DNA of 64,000 nucleotides. Source: Pseudomonas cavernicola (lineage in GTDB: Bacteria; Pseudomonadota; Gammaproteobacteria; Pseudomonadales; Pseudomonadaceae). The position numbers and the translations under genes are program-made. The notes under the pieces are model-generated. The model did no database searches. It saw only the letters and a list, made by a program, of their open reading frames with translations, and was not told the DNA's origin. Shown one piece after another: positions 30,706 through 39,632 of this stretch (its first letter is position 1; every line of letters begins with the position of its first letter). The stretch lies in the NCBI RefSeq assembly GCF_003596405.1, contig NZ_QYUR01000002.1, positions 760,501 to 824,500 on the forward strand, read 5' to 3'.

Positions 30706-31659
30706 ATGAGCGTTCGCCTCGGCATAGTCATGGACCCGATTGCGCGCATTTCCTTCAAGAAGGACAGCTCGCTGGCCATGCTACTGGCCGCTCAGGCCCG
30801 TGGCTGGTCTCTCTTTTATATGGAACAGCACGATCTTTACCAAATTGGCGGTGAGGCCCGGGCGCGCATGCGCCCACTCAAAGTCTTCGAAGATCCCCAA
30901 CACTGGTTCGAACTGGACGCTGAAAGCGATCTCTCGCTGAGCGAACTCGACGTGATCCTGATGCGCAAGGATCCGCCGTTCGATATGGAGTTCGTCTATA
31001 GCACCTATCTACTGGAGCAGGCCGAGCGCGCCGGCGTACTGGTGGTCAATCGCCCGCAAAGCCTACGCGACTGTAATGAGAAGCTGTTTGCCACCCAGTT
31101 CCCCCACTGCACCCCACCGACGCTGGTCAGCTGCCGTGCCGACATTTTGCGCGAGTTTGCCAAAGAGCAACGTGACATCATTCTCAAACCCTTAGAGGGC
31201 ATGGGCGGCTCTTCGATCTTTCGCCATCGCGAAGGCGACCCCAACCTCTCGGTGATTCTCGAGACCCTGACCGCCCACGGCACCCAGCAAATCATGGCGC
31301 AAGGCTACCTGCCGGCGATCAAGGACGGTGACAAGCGCATTCTGATGATTGACGGCGAGCCGATCCCCTATTGCCTCGCGCGCATCCCGGCTGCCGGTGA
31401 AACCCGTGGCAACCTGGCAGCCGGCGGACGTGGCGAGGCGCGCCCCCTGACCGAGCGCGATCGCTGGATCGCCGCCCAGGTCGGCCCAACGCTGCGCGAG
31501 AAAGGCCTGCTATTTGTGGGGCTGGATGTAATCGGCGAACACCTCACCGAGATCAACGTGACCAGCCCGACCTGCATCCGCGAGATCGACAATGCCTTTG
31601 GGACGAAGATTGGCGAGCAATTGATGGATGCCATTGCCAAGCAGCTGAGCCAGCGTTGA
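30706..31659 (+). CDS. gshB: glutathione synthetase
   Basis: GshB joins gamma-glutamylcysteine and glycine with ATP. The 317-residue protein is an ATP-grasp enzyme: MSVRLGIVMDPIARISFKKD start, MRKDPPFDMEFVYSTYLLEQ, NRPQSLRDCNEKLF, the ATP-binding KPLEGMGGSSIFR and the C-terminal INVTSPTCIREID. GGAGGA eight bases before the ATG fixes the start. It is divergent from pilG and the first gene of the plus-strand run to pyrC'. Confidence 0.98.
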   Translation: MSVRLGIVMDPIARISFKKDSSLAMLLAAQARGWSLFYMEQHDLYQIGGEARARMRPLKVFEDPQHWFELDAESDLSLSELDVILMRKDPPFDMEFVYSTYLLEQAERAGVLVVNRPQSLRDCNEKLFATQFPHCTPPTLVSCRADILREFAKEQRDIILKPLEGMGGSSIFRHREGDPNLSVILETLTAHGTQQIMAQGYLPAIKDGDKRILMIDGEPIPYCLARIPAAGETRGNLAAGGRGEARPLTERDRWIAAQVGPTLREKGLLFVGLDVIGEHLTEINVTSPTCIREIDNAFGTKIGEQLMDAIAKQLSQR

Positions 31660-31838
31660 TCGGCTCCGCGCTACGACTTAAGCAGACGCCACGCCGGGCT
31701 TGCGTGAACGTATTGGACGAGCGCGGCACAACCTCACGCTGAAATGCTCAGTACTTCACCAAGCCGCGCAGTGCTTCATGGACTTTTTCCCGAGCCCTCG
31801 GCAGACTGCGCGGCAACCTGAACTGACCACGATGAGCG

Positions 31839-32732
31839 ATGAACGCAGCCGCCCTCCCGCCTGAACTGTCTTCCGCTGGCGTCCGCCCTGCGGATCGGCT
31901 GGGCTTTACCCTGTTTCTCGCTGCGGTGCTGCATGTGGCGCTAATCCTCGGCATCAGCTTCACCCTGGTCGAACCGAGCCAGATCAGCAAAACCCTGGAA
32001 ATCACTCTGTCCACGTTCAAGAGCAAGGAAAAGCCCAAACAGGCCGACTACCTTGCTCAAGACAACCAACAGGGCAGTGGCACCCTGGAGCACAAAGCCG
32101 CACCGAAGACGACCGAGAAGGCGCTATTTCAGGATAAAGAGGTCAAACGCGTCACCCCGCCGGCCGCCCCACGGCAAACCACGCACCAGGAAGCGCCGAA
32201 AGCGGCGGTCGCCACCCGCACCCCGCAACCGCAGAAAACGCCGATCAAGCGCGAACAAGCCAAGCCAGAACCGCAAACTCGCCCAGCACCGGCGTTCGAT
32301 AGCACACAACTGTCCGCCGAAATCTCCAGCCTGGAGGCCGAACTGGCGCAAGAACAGCAGTTGTATGCCAAGAGACCGAAAATTCACCGCCTGAACGCCG
32401 CTTCGACCATGCGCGACAAAGGTGCCTGGTATAAGGATGAGTGGCGCAAGAAGGTCGAGCGGGTGGGCAACCTCAACTATCCCGACGAGGCGCGCCGCCA
32501 ACAGATTTACGGCAACCTGAGGCTGCTAGTCTCGATTAACCGCGACGGCAGCCTGTACGAGGTGCAGGTGCTGGAATCCTCCGGGCAACCGCTACTCGAC
32601 CAAGCAGCCTTGCGCATCGTCCGCCTGGCCGCTCCATTCTCGCCGTTCACCGGCGATCTGGCGGATATCGATCGCCTGGAAATCATCCGGACCTGGCGCT
32701 TCGAGCGCGGCGACCGCCTGTCGAGCAAGTGA
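31839..32732 (+). CDS. tonB3: TonB-family energy transducer, TonB3-like
   Basis: A 297-residue protein with one N-terminal membrane span (residues ~24-43, LFLAAVLHVALILGISFTLV), a long Lys/Pro/Gln-rich periplasmic linker, a short coiled region (ISSLEAELAQEQQLYAKRP) and a C-terminal TonB domain (YPDEARRQQIYGNLRLLVSI, VLESSGQPLLDQAALRIVRL). The position between gshB and algH matches P. aeruginosa tonB3, linked there to twitching motility. No exbB or exbD genes are near. The role is inferred from position. Confidence 0.88.
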   Translation: MNAAALPPELSSAGVRPADRLGFTLFLAAVLHVALILGISFTLVEPSQISKTLEITLSTFKSKEKPKQADYLAQDNQQGSGTLEHKAAPKTTEKALFQDKEVKRVTPPAAPRQTTHQEAPKAAVATRTPQPQKTPIKREQAKPEPQTRPAPAFDSTQLSAEISSLEAELAQEQQLYAKRPKIHRLNAASTMRDKGAWYKDEWRKKVERVGNLNYPDEARRQQIYGNLRLLVSINRDGSLYEVQVLESSGQPLLDQAALRIVRLAAPFSPFTGDLADIDRLEIIRTWRFERGDRLSSK

Positions 32733-32776
32733 GCTCTGCTTGTCAGGGCGGCCACCCAGCGGCCACACTATTACTC

Positions 32777-33346
32777 ATGAAAGACGCCAGCCCGAGCTAC
32801 CTCAAGCATCACCTCCTGATTGCCATGCCGCACATGGCCGATCCGCATTTCGCGCAGACTGTCAGCTACATCGTCGAGCACAACGCCCAAGGCGCCATGG
32901 GCCTGATGATCAACCGGCCCAGCGGCTTGAGCCTTGCCGACGTGCTCGAACAACTGCGCCCGGACAGCCCTCCACCGCTCCGCTGCCAGAGCCTGCCGAT
33001 CTTTTCCGGCGGTCCGGTGCAAACCGACCGAGGCTTTGTCCTGCACCCCGCCGGACAACAGTTCCAGGCCACCCTGGAGCTGGGCGAACTTGCGCTATCG
33101 ACCTCGCAGGATGCGCTGTTCGCGATTGCCGACGGCACAGGCCCGGAAAAATACCTGATCACCCTGGGCTACGCGGGCTGGGAAGCCGGACAGCTGGAGA
33201 GCGAACTGATCAATAACGTCTGGCTGACCTGCCCAGCCGACCCACGCATTCTCTTTGACCTGCCCTACGACCAACGCCTGAATGCCGCGGCAGAGCGCCT
33301 GGGCATCAACCTCAGCTTGCTGACTTCCCAGGCCGGGCACGCCTAA
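32777..33346 (+). CDS. algH: YqgE/AlgH family protein
   Basis: A 189-residue UPF0301 protein with HHLLIAMPHMADPHFAQTV, GAMGLMINRPSG, FSGGPVQTDRGFVLH and the C-terminal LGYAGWEAGQLESELINNVW. AlgH was named for an effect on alginate in P. aeruginosa; the biochemical function remains unclear. Start at MKDASPSYLKHH. Its stop codon overlaps the ruvX ATG by one base, so the two are coupled. Confidence 0.95.
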   Translation: MKDASPSYLKHHLLIAMPHMADPHFAQTVSYIVEHNAQGAMGLMINRPSGLSLADVLEQLRPDSPPPLRCQSLPIFSGGPVQTDRGFVLHPAGQQFQATLELGELALSTSQDALFAIADGTGPEKYLITLGYAGWEAGQLESELINNVWLTCPADPRILFDLPYDQRLNAAAERLGINLSLLTSQAGHA

Positions 33347-33801
33347 TGGCCGCGCCCCTCTCCGACAAGCCGCTGCGCCTCCTGCTCGGTTTCGATTACG
33401 GCACCAAACAGATTGGCGTCGCCGTTGGCCAGGCGATTACCGGCCAGGCCCGAGAGCTGTGCGTATTGAAGGCGCAGAACGGCGTACCCGACTGGCTGAA
33501 AGTCGAGGCACTGATCCGTGAATGGCAGCCCGACGCCATAGTCGTCGGCCTGCCGCTGAACATGGACGGCACGCCCAGCGAGATGAGCGAGCGCGCGGAA
33601 AAGTTCGCGCGCCGCCTGAATGGCCGCTTCAACCTGCCGGTACACACCCACGACGAACGCCTGACTACTTATGCCGCAAAAGGCGAACGGTTGAGCCAAG
33701 GCCAACGCGGTGGCTATCGGGAAAACCCGGTCGACGCCCTGGCTGCCGCCCTGCTACTGGAAGGCTGGCTGGCCGAGCACACTAGTGGCCTGCACGGCTA
33801 G
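33346..33801 (+). CDS. ruvX: RuvX/YqgF, putative pre-16S rRNA nuclease
   Basis: A 151-residue RNase H-fold protein: LLGFDYGTKQIGVAVG supplies the first catalytic Asp, VGLPLNMDGTPSEMSERAEKFA the middle motif, and DERLTT a second acidic site. YqgF matures the 5' end of 16S rRNA in E. coli. It overlaps algH by one base. Its stop codon forms part of the left arm of palindromic element A. Confidence 0.95.
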   Translation: MAAPLSDKPLRLLLGFDYGTKQIGVAVGQAITGQARELCVLKAQNGVPDWLKVEALIREWQPDAIVVGLPLNMDGTPSEMSERAEKFARRLNGRFNLPVHTHDERLTTYAAKGERLSQGQRGGYRENPVDALAAALLLEGWLAEHTSGLHG

Positions 33802-33932
33802 CCGGTTAACTCAAGTTCGGATGCCTGGAGCTCTGAGACAAGGCGCCGCGACGGGTCATAGCCGGGCTACGGCAAGGAGCGGCAACGCAGCATCGGGGCT
33901 TCAGGCGCCGAAATTGACTAATTGAACTAGCC
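33796..33932. repeat. palindromic element A (137 bp)
   Basis: The ends are imperfect inverted repeats (GGCTAG at 33796, CTAGCC ending at 33932, about 26 of 37 bases pairing). The core has the bracket CAAGGCG (33839-33845) and AACGCAGCA (33884-33892) around a GC hairpin (GCCGC/GCGGC). The left arm begins at the end of ruvX and includes its stop codon. Same bracket as elements B and D. Confidence 0.7.
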
Positions 33933-33994
33933 ACACAGGCCACTAACGTCTGAGACGCGCCACTGCACGCCATTGCGGCCCACGAGGAGACACC

Positions 33995-34504
33995 ATGAGC
34001 CTGCCCAACCCTGCCGAGCTGCTGCCGCAGATGGCTGCTGCGCTGAACACCCACCTGGCCAGCCGCAACATCACCGAGCCGCGCTTTATCGGCATTCACA
34101 CCGGCGGCGTCTGGGTGGCTCAGGCTCTGCTGCAAGCCCTCGGGCGCAGCGATGTGCTGGGGATTCTCGACGTATCCTTCTATCGCGATGACTTCACCCA
34201 GAGCGGCCTGCACCCGCAAGTGCGACCCTCGGAACTGCCGTTCGAGATCGAAGGCCAGCATCTGGTGCTGGTCGACGACGTGCTGATGAGCGGCCGAACC
34301 GTCCGCGCCGCCCTCAATGAACTGTTCGACTACGGCCGCCCTGCCAGCGTGACGCTGGTCTGCCTGCTCGACCTTTGTGCGCGCGAGTTGCCGATTCGTC
34401 CGGATGTGGTCGGCGCCATACTGTCGCTCGCCCCTACCGAGCGGGTAAAATTACTCGGCCCCGCGCCGCTCACCCTTGAGCAGCAGCCCCCCGCCGCCAA
34501 CTGA
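33995..34504 (+). CDS. pyrR: PyrR, bifunctional pyrimidine regulator/uracil phosphoribosyltransferase
   Basis: A 169-residue type I phosphoribosyltransferase with the PRPP loop [20 protein letters not shown] and [21 protein letters not shown] precedes the ATG. It heads pyrR-pyrB-pyrC', the usual Pseudomonas order. In this genus PyrR has been linked to control of pyr genes, while no classic PyrR-binding attenuator is obvious ahead of pyrB here; instead palindromic element B fills that gap. Confidence 0.95.
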   Translation: MSLPNPAELLPQMAAALNTHLASRNITEPRFIGIHTGGVWVAQALLQALGRSDVLGILDVSFYRDDFTQSGLHPQVRPSELPFEIEGQHLVLVDDVLMSGRTVRAALNELFDYGRPASVTLVCLLDLCARELPIRPDVVGAILSLAPTERVKLLGPAPLTLEQQPPAAN

Positions 34505-34646
34505 AAACGCTGTTTGCAACGTAGTCGAGCGAAGGTCAGGCAAGGCGAAAATGGCTAAGGACGCGGAGTTTACAAGCTGTAAATGAGCAGTCCGAAGCCA
34601 TTTTTAACGCAGCATCACCGAGCGCAGATACTTTGCTAACAGCTTT
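34504..34646. repeat. palindromic element B (about 143 bp)
   Basis: It fills the pyrR-pyrB gap. Outer arms pair imperfectly (AACGCTGTTTGC near 34507 with GCTAACAGCTTT near 34635). The bracket CAAGGCG (34541-34547) and AACGCAGCA (34606-34614) encloses AAAATGGCT/AGCCATTTT (34548-34556 with 34596-34604), GGAC/GTCC, and a tip TTTACA/TGTAAA. It lies in the pyrB leader. Confidence 0.75.
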
Positions 34647-34658
34647 GAGAACCCCGCG

Positions 34659-35669
34659 ATGACACCGACCGATGCCAAGCGCCCGCTGCAGCTCAACGAT
34701 CAGGGCCAGCTACGCCACTTCCTCACGCTCGACGGTCTACCTCGTGAGCTGTTGACCGAAATCCTCGATACCGCCGACTCGTTCCTCGAGGTCGGCGCCC
34801 GCGCGGTAAAAAAAGTCCCACTGCTACGCGGCAAGACCGTGTGCAACGTGTTCTTCGAGAACTCCACGCGCACCCGCACCACCTTCGAGCTGGCCGCCCA
34901 GCGGCTGTCCGCGGACGTGATCACGCTGAACGTCTCCACCTCATCGACCAGCAAGGGCGAGACGCTACTCGATACCCTGCGCAACCTGGAAGCGATGGCC
35001 GCCGACATTTTCGTGGTGCGCCACGCAGACTCCGGCGCCGCACACTTTATCGCCGAGCATGTGTGCCCAAACAGGGCGATCATCAACGGTGGCGATGGCC
35101 GCCATGCGCACCCGACCCAGGGCATGCTCGACATGCTGACCATCCGCCGGCACAAGGGCGGTTTTGAAAACCTCTCGGTGGCTATCGTCGGCGACATCCT
35201 ACATTCGCGGGTGGCGCGCTCGAACATGCTGGCGCTGAAGACTCTCGGCTGCCCGGACATCCGTGTGATCGCGCCGAAAACCCTGCTGCCGGTCGGTATC
35301 GAGCAATACGGCGTGCGCGTGTTCACCGACCTCGCCGAAGGCCTGAAGGACGTCGACGTGGTCATCATGCTGCGCCTGCAGCGGGAACGCATGACCGGCG
35401 GCCTGCTGCCCAGCGAGGGCGAGTTCTACCGCCTCTACGGCCTGACCAGCGAGCGCTTGAAGCTGGCCAAACCGGATGCACTGGTCATGCACCCCGGGCC
35501 CATCAACCGCGGTGTGGAGATCGAGTCGGCGGTGGCCGACGGCCCGCAGTCGGTGATCCTCAATCAAGTCACCTATGGCATCGCCATCCGCATGGCGGTG
35601 CTGTCCATGGCCATGAGCGGACAGAACACCCAGCGCCAAATGAATCAAGACTCCGAGGAGCAAAACTGA
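34659..35669 (+). CDS. pyrB: aspartate carbamoyltransferase catalytic chain
   Basis: PyrB condenses carbamoyl phosphate and aspartate, the first committed pyrimidine step. The 336-residue chain has the carbamoyl-phosphate motif [27 protein letters not shown] and the C-terminal [11 protein letters not shown]. It has an N-terminal extension over the E. coli chain, as in class A enzymes that assemble with PyrC'. The stop codon overlaps the pyrC' start by one base. Confidence 0.98.
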   Translation: MTPTDAKRPLQLNDQGQLRHFLTLDGLPRELLTEILDTADSFLEVGARAVKKVPLLRGKTVCNVFFENSTRTRTTFELAAQRLSADVITLNVSTSSTSKGETLLDTLRNLEAMAADIFVVRHADSGAAHFIAEHVCPNRAIINGGDGRHAHPTQGMLDMLTIRRHKGGFENLSVAIVGDILHSRVARSNMLALKTLGCPDIRVIAPKTLLPVGIEQYGVRVFTDLAEGLKDVDVVIMLRLQRERMTGGLLPSEGEFYRLYGLTSERLKLAKPDALVMHPGPINRGVEIESAVADGPQSVILNQVTYGIAIRMAVLSMAMSGQNTQRQMNQDSEEQN

Positions 35670-36940
35670 TGCGCATCGTTATCCTCGGCGCCCGCGTGAT
35701 CGACCCGGCCAGCGGCCTGGATCAACTCAGCGACCTGTACCTGCAAGACGGTAAAATCGCCGCAATTGGTCAGGCGCCAGCCGACTTCGTGGTCGAGCAG
35801 AGTCTCGACGCGCAAGGCCTGGTCGCCGCACCAGGCCTGGTCGATCTCAGTGTCGCGCTGCGTGAGCCTGGCTATAGTCGCAAAGGCAGCATCGCCAGCG
35901 AGACCCTCGCCGCAGCGGCCGGCGGCATTACCAGCCTGTGCTGCCCGCCGTTCACTCGCCCGATTCTGGATACGCCAGCCGTCGCCGAACTGATTCTCGA
36001 CCGCGCCCGCGCCGCCGGCCACACCAAGGTCTTCCCGATCGGCGCACTAAGCAAAGGCTTGGCCGGCGAGCAGCTGGCCGAATTGGTCGCCCTGCGCGAT
36101 GCCGGTTGCGTGGCGTTCGGCAATGGTCTGGACAGCTTCAACAATAACCGCACCCTGCGACGCGCCTTGGAATACGCGGCGACCTTCGACCTGACCGTGG
36201 TATTCCACTCGCAAGATCACGACCTGGCCGAAGGTGGTCTGGCCCACGAAGGGGCGACCGCCAGCTTTCTTGGCCTGCCGGGCATCCCGGAAAGCGCCGA
36301 GACCGTCGCCTTGGCCCGCGACCTGCTGTTGGTCGAGCAAACTGGCGTGCGCGCACACTTCAGCCAACTGACCAGCGCGCGTGGTGCCCAACTGATCGCC
36401 GAGGCGCAAGCTCGCGGCCTACCGGTCACTGCGGATGTCGCGCTGTACCAGCTTATTCTCACGGACGAGGCGCTGATCGACTTCTCCAGCCTCTACCACG
36501 TGCAGCCGCCGCTGCGCACCGTCGCCGACCGCGACGGTCTGCGCGCCGCCGTAAAGTCCGGGGTGATCCAGGCTATCGCCAGCCATCACCAGCCCCATGA
36601 AGCCGACGCCAAGCTGGCGCCGTTCGGCGCCACCGAGCCCGGCATCAGCAGCGTCGAACTGCTGCTACCGCTGGCACTGAGCCTGGTACAGGACGGCTTC
36701 CTGGATCTGCCAACCCTGCTGACCCGCCTCAGCACCGGCCCCGCCCAGGCTCTACGCCTGCCCGCGGGCCGACTGTCGGTCGGGCAGCCCGCTGACCTGG
36801 TGCTATTCGACCCACAGGCTTCGACCCTAGCCGGTGAAACCTGGTACTCCAAGGGTGAGAACTGCCCGTTCATCGGCCACTGCCTGCCGGGTTCCGTGCG
36901 CTACACCTTGGTGGATGGGCATATCAGCTACCAAGCCTGA
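35669..36940 (+). CDS. pyrC': inactive dihydroorotase-like PyrC' (ATCase partner)
   Basis: A 423-residue dihydroorotase homologue whose metal-binding motif is lost: the active-site pattern D-x-H-x-H-L-R-E-P-G reads DLSVALREPG (residues 59-68), with Ser and Ala at the two histidine positions. In Pseudomonas this protein is a structural subunit of the ~480 kDa aspartate transcarbamoylase, and true dihydroorotase is encoded elsewhere. The one-base overlap with pyrB fits stoichiometric synthesis. A strong terminator follows. Confidence 0.93.
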   Translation: MRIVILGARVIDPASGLDQLSDLYLQDGKIAAIGQAPADFVVEQSLDAQGLVAAPGLVDLSVALREPGYSRKGSIASETLAAAAGGITSLCCPPFTRPILDTPAVAELILDRARAAGHTKVFPIGALSKGLAGEQLAELVALRDAGCVAFGNGLDSFNNNRTLRRALEYAATFDLTVVFHSQDHDLAEGGLAHEGATASFLGLPGIPESAETVALARDLLLVEQTGVRAHFSQLTSARGAQLIAEAQARGLPVTADVALYQLILTDEALIDFSSLYHVQPPLRTVADRDGLRAAVKSGVIQAIASHHQPHEADAKLAPFGATEPGISSVELLLPLALSLVQDGFLDLPTLLTRLSTGPAQALRLPAGRLSVGQPADLVLFDPQASTLAGETWYSKGENCPFIGHCLPGSVRYTLVDGHISYQA

Positions 36941-36951
36941 TCGCAGCCACG

Positions 36952-36980
36952 AAAAAGCCCGCCGATTGGCGGGCTTTTTT
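36952..36980. terminator. bidirectional terminator, pyrC' and the TM2 gene
   Basis: AAAAAGCCCGCC, a GATT loop and GGCGGGCTTTTTT form a 12-bp stem with A and T tracts on both sides, between convergent genes. Confidence 0.93.
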
Positions 36981-36993
36981 CTGCACGGTCGGT

Positions 36994-37395
36994 TTAGACG
37001 CGCTGGACGTTGCGCACTGAGACCTGCTCGTTCAGCGTCCAGAAATCGTAGAGCACGCCGATCAGGAACAGCCCGCCGGTGAATAGATAGATGATCCCAG
37101 TGATCCACTTGCCCTGATACATCCGGTGCACACCGAATACACCGAGGAAGGTCAGCAGAATCCAGGCGACGTTGTAGTCCGTCTCACCGGCGTTGAAACG
37201 CAGATCCGCCTCGCGATCCATCGAAGGGATCAGGAACAGGTCGATGATCCAGCCGATGAACAACAGGCCGAGGGTGAAGAACCAGATGGTCCCGGTCACC
37301 GGTTTGCCGTAATAGAAGCGGTGCGCTCCGAGGAAACCGAAGATCCACAACAGATAACCGATGACCTTACTGTGGGTGTCCTGACGTACGTCCAT
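36994..37395 (-). CDS. TM2-domain membrane protein
   Basis: A 133-residue protein with two copies of a TM2-like unit: GFLGAHRFYYGKPVTGTIWF near residue 20 and GVFGVHRMYQGKWITGIIYL near residue 85, each followed by a hydrophobic span. The protein is thus an internal duplication with about four membrane segments. AGGAGG six bases ahead of the ATG at 37395 fixes the start. TM2 proteins have no firm bacterial function. Confidence 0.88.
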   Translation of the reverse strand: MDVRQDTHSKVIGYLLWIFGFLGAHRFYYGKPVTGTIWFFTLGLLFIGWIIDLFLIPSMDREADLRFNAGETDYNVAWILLTFLGVFGVHRMYQGKWITGIIYLFTGGLFLIGVLYDFWTLNEQVSVRNVQRV

Positions 37396-37683
37396 GATTG
37401 CCTCCTGGCAGGTGACTGATGCTGTTTTGAGCGCTGAACCCAACGCAGATTTTATCGGTGCTGGAAAGCCTACAACTGGCGGCTTAACGCGGGCTAATTG
37501 AGCGCATCCCAACTGCCATTCTGCCAATCGCAGACGCAGGTCTCATCACTAAAAACACAGTTGAAAGCGGCATTTTGTCGCACCTACTTGGCTGCTGCGC
37601 ATGAGTTCCAATCGACCAATGGTTAAAAAATGTGCAAAAAAGCTGTTATAAAGTTGCGCGCTTCCAACCAAGAGCCCTGCCAA

Positions 37684-38280
37684 ATGCGTTCGATTTACCT
37701 GACATGGCTAGCCATTTGCCTTTCTTTGCCGCTCGCCGCACAAGCGACTAACCGCTATCAGCCGCTGCCTGTCGGCTCCACCGGACACACGGTAAAAGCG
37801 TATTCCGCCAGCAGCCGCAGCACGCCCAACCCGTCCCCCTCGGCGGTGGCGGCCGAGCACAGCAGCAATGTCTTGAGCCGCGCAGTAAACGCGCTCGGCA
37901 TACGCTATCGCTGGGGTGGCAGCACGCCGGAAAAAGGCTTCGACTGCAGCGGCCTGGTCAAATACGCCTTCGGTGATATCGACGAGGTGGATCTTCCCCG
38001 CACGTCTAACGCCATGTCGCGCGCCGACGGGCAAAAAGTTGCGAGGGACCAGCTCGAGCCGGGTGACCTGTTGTTCTTCAATATCAGAAGCCGCAAGGTC
38101 AACCATGTCGCGATCTACCTCGGCAACGACCGCTTTATCCATGCGCCACGCCGCGGCAAAAACGTCACCATCGACACCCTGAACAAACCGTACTGGAAAC
38201 GCCATTACGTGCTGGCCAAGCGCGTGCTGCCGAACACCGAGACCGCCAGCGGCTCACAGCTGCGCCTCAGTCAGCGCTGA
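37684..38280 (+). CDS. NlpC/P60-family peptidoglycan endopeptidase
   Basis: A 198-residue exported hydrolase with a signal peptide (residues 1-21), a Ser/Pro-rich linker and an NlpC/P60 domain with Cys88 (GFDCSGLVKYAFG), His141 (VNHVAIYLG) and His153 (FIHAPRRG) as the likely active-site residues. Such enzymes cut peptide stems of the cell wall. A TATAAA -10-like box at 37647-37652 lies ahead without a clear -35. The 288 bases between this and the TM2 gene hold nothing else recognisable. It converges with pilU. Confidence 0.92.
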   Translation: MRSIYLTWLAICLSLPLAAQATNRYQPLPVGSTGHTVKAYSASSRSTPNPSPSAVAAEHSSNVLSRAVNALGIRYRWGGSTPEKGFDCSGLVKYAFGDIDEVDLPRTSNAMSRADGQKVARDQLEPGDLLFFNIRSRKVNHVAIYLGNDRFIHAPRRGKNVTIDTLNKPYWKRHYVLAKRVLPNTETASGSQLRLSQR

Positions 38281-38354
38281 GAGCGCCCCAGGCCAAGCCC
38301 TGCGGCAGCCAACGCGAAAAGCAAACCCCGCGCGCCAGCGGATTAACCGGCGGT

Positions 38355-39500
38355 TTAGCGGAAACGCCGGCCGGTATCTTCCTCGCTGGTTTCCAGCGCC
38401 AAGCCCTGAGAGATAGTGGTCAGATGCTCGCCATCGGTCTCCGAACCGAGCTTGATCATCAAGCGCAGGTCGTTGGCCGAGTCGGCGTAGGCCAGCGCAT
38501 CTTCATAGGTGATCTCGCCTTGGGTATACAGCTGATAGAGCGCCTGATCGAAGGTCTGCATGCCCAGTTCGGTGGAGCGCTTCATCAAGGCTTTCAGCTC
38601 ATGCACCTCACCTTTGCGGATCAAGTCGGCCGCTAGCGGCGTGTTGATCAGCACTTCGATCACCGCGCGCCGGCCCTTGCCATCTGGGGTTGGCACCAGC
38701 TGCTGGGCGACGATGGCCTTGAGGTTCAGCGACAAGTCCATCCACACCTGCTGCTGCCGGTCGGCCGGGAAGAAGTTGATGATCCGATCCAGCGCTTGGT
38801 TGGCGTTGTTGGCGTGCAAGGTGGCCAGGCACAAGTGGCCGGTTTCGGCGAACGCCACGGCGTGATCCATGGTCTCGCGGGTGCGCACCTCACCGATCAG
38901 GATCACATCGGGGGCCTGACGCAGGGTGTTCTTCAGCGCCACCTCGAAGGACTCGGTATCGATCCCCACTTCGCGCTGAGTGACGATGCAGCTCTGGTGC
39001 TGATGGATGTATTCGATCGGATCTTCGATGGAGATGATGTGGCCGCTGCTGTTCTTGTTGCGGTAACCGATCATCGCCGCCAGCGAGGTCGACTTACCGG
39101 TACCGGTCGCGCCGACGAACAACACCAGCCCACGCTTGGTCAGCGCCAGCTTCTTCAGCACTTCCGGCAGCTTGAGGTCTTCCAGAGTCGGAATATTGGT
39201 CTCGATGCGCCGCAGCACCATCCCCGCCAGGTTGCGCTGGTAGAAGGCACTGACCCGGAAGCGGCCGACACCACGCGCACTGATGGCGAAGTTGCATTCA
39301 TGGTTTTCGGCAAAGTCCCGGCGCTGCTGCTCGTTCATCACCGCATGCACGGTTTCACGGGTCTGCTCGGGCGACATCGGGTTCTTGGTGATTGGCATGA
39401 TCTTGCCATTGACCTTCATCGACGGCGGCACACCCGCCGTAATAAACAGGTCAGAGCCACCCTTTTCCACCATCAAACGCAGCAGTTTTTCGAATTCCAT
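38355..39500 (-). CDS. pilU: type IV pilus retraction ATPase PilU
   Basis: A 381-residue secretion-type ATPase: MEFEKLLRLMVEKGGSDLFI at the start, Walker A GATGTGKST, the Asp-box segment GHIISIEDPIEYIH, the His-box ATLHANN and a C-terminal region unlike PilT. PilU works with PilT in pilus retraction. It follows pilT on the same strand after a 132-base gap that contains a stem-loop, so separate or partly separate expression is likely. Confidence 0.96.
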   Translation of the reverse strand: MEFEKLLRLMVEKGGSDLFITAGVPPSMKVNGKIMPITKNPMSPEQTRETVHAVMNEQQRRDFAENHECNFAISARGVGRFRVSAFYQRNLAGMVLRRIETNIPTLEDLKLPEVLKKLALTKRGLVLFVGATGTGKSTSLAAMIGYRNKNSSGHIISIEDPIEYIHQHQSCIVTQREVGIDTESFEVALKNTLRQAPDVILIGEVRTRETMDHAVAFAETGHLCLATLHANNANQALDRIINFFPADRQQQVWMDLSLNLKAIVAQQLVPTPDGKGRRAVIEVLINTPLAADLIRKGEVHELKALMKRSTELGMQTFDQALYQLYTQGEITYEDALAYADSANDLRLMIKLGSETDGEHLTTISQGLALETSEEDTGRRFR

Positions 39501-39601
39501 GGACTCTCTCGCCTATCACGCGACTCACTCACGGCAGCATTGCAGTTACCGCCAGCCCAAAGGGCGAGTCGATTGCGAGCGTGTACCGCAACCGACGTAA
39601 C

Positions 39602-39626
39602 CCGCCCCACCACATGGCGGGGCGGA
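39602..39626 (-). terminator. stem-loop after pilT
   Basis: CCGCCCCACC and GGCGGGGCGG pair at nine of ten positions around an ACAT loop, directly after the pilT stop codon. No T tract follows on the minus strand, so it may attenuate rather than end transcription into pilU. Confidence 0.5.
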
Positions 39627-39632
39627 TACGGA

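Noticed and set aside
39501..39632. Separate promoter for pilU
   Set aside because: Only a GC-rich stem-loop after pilT is clear; no -35/-10 pair was convincing.
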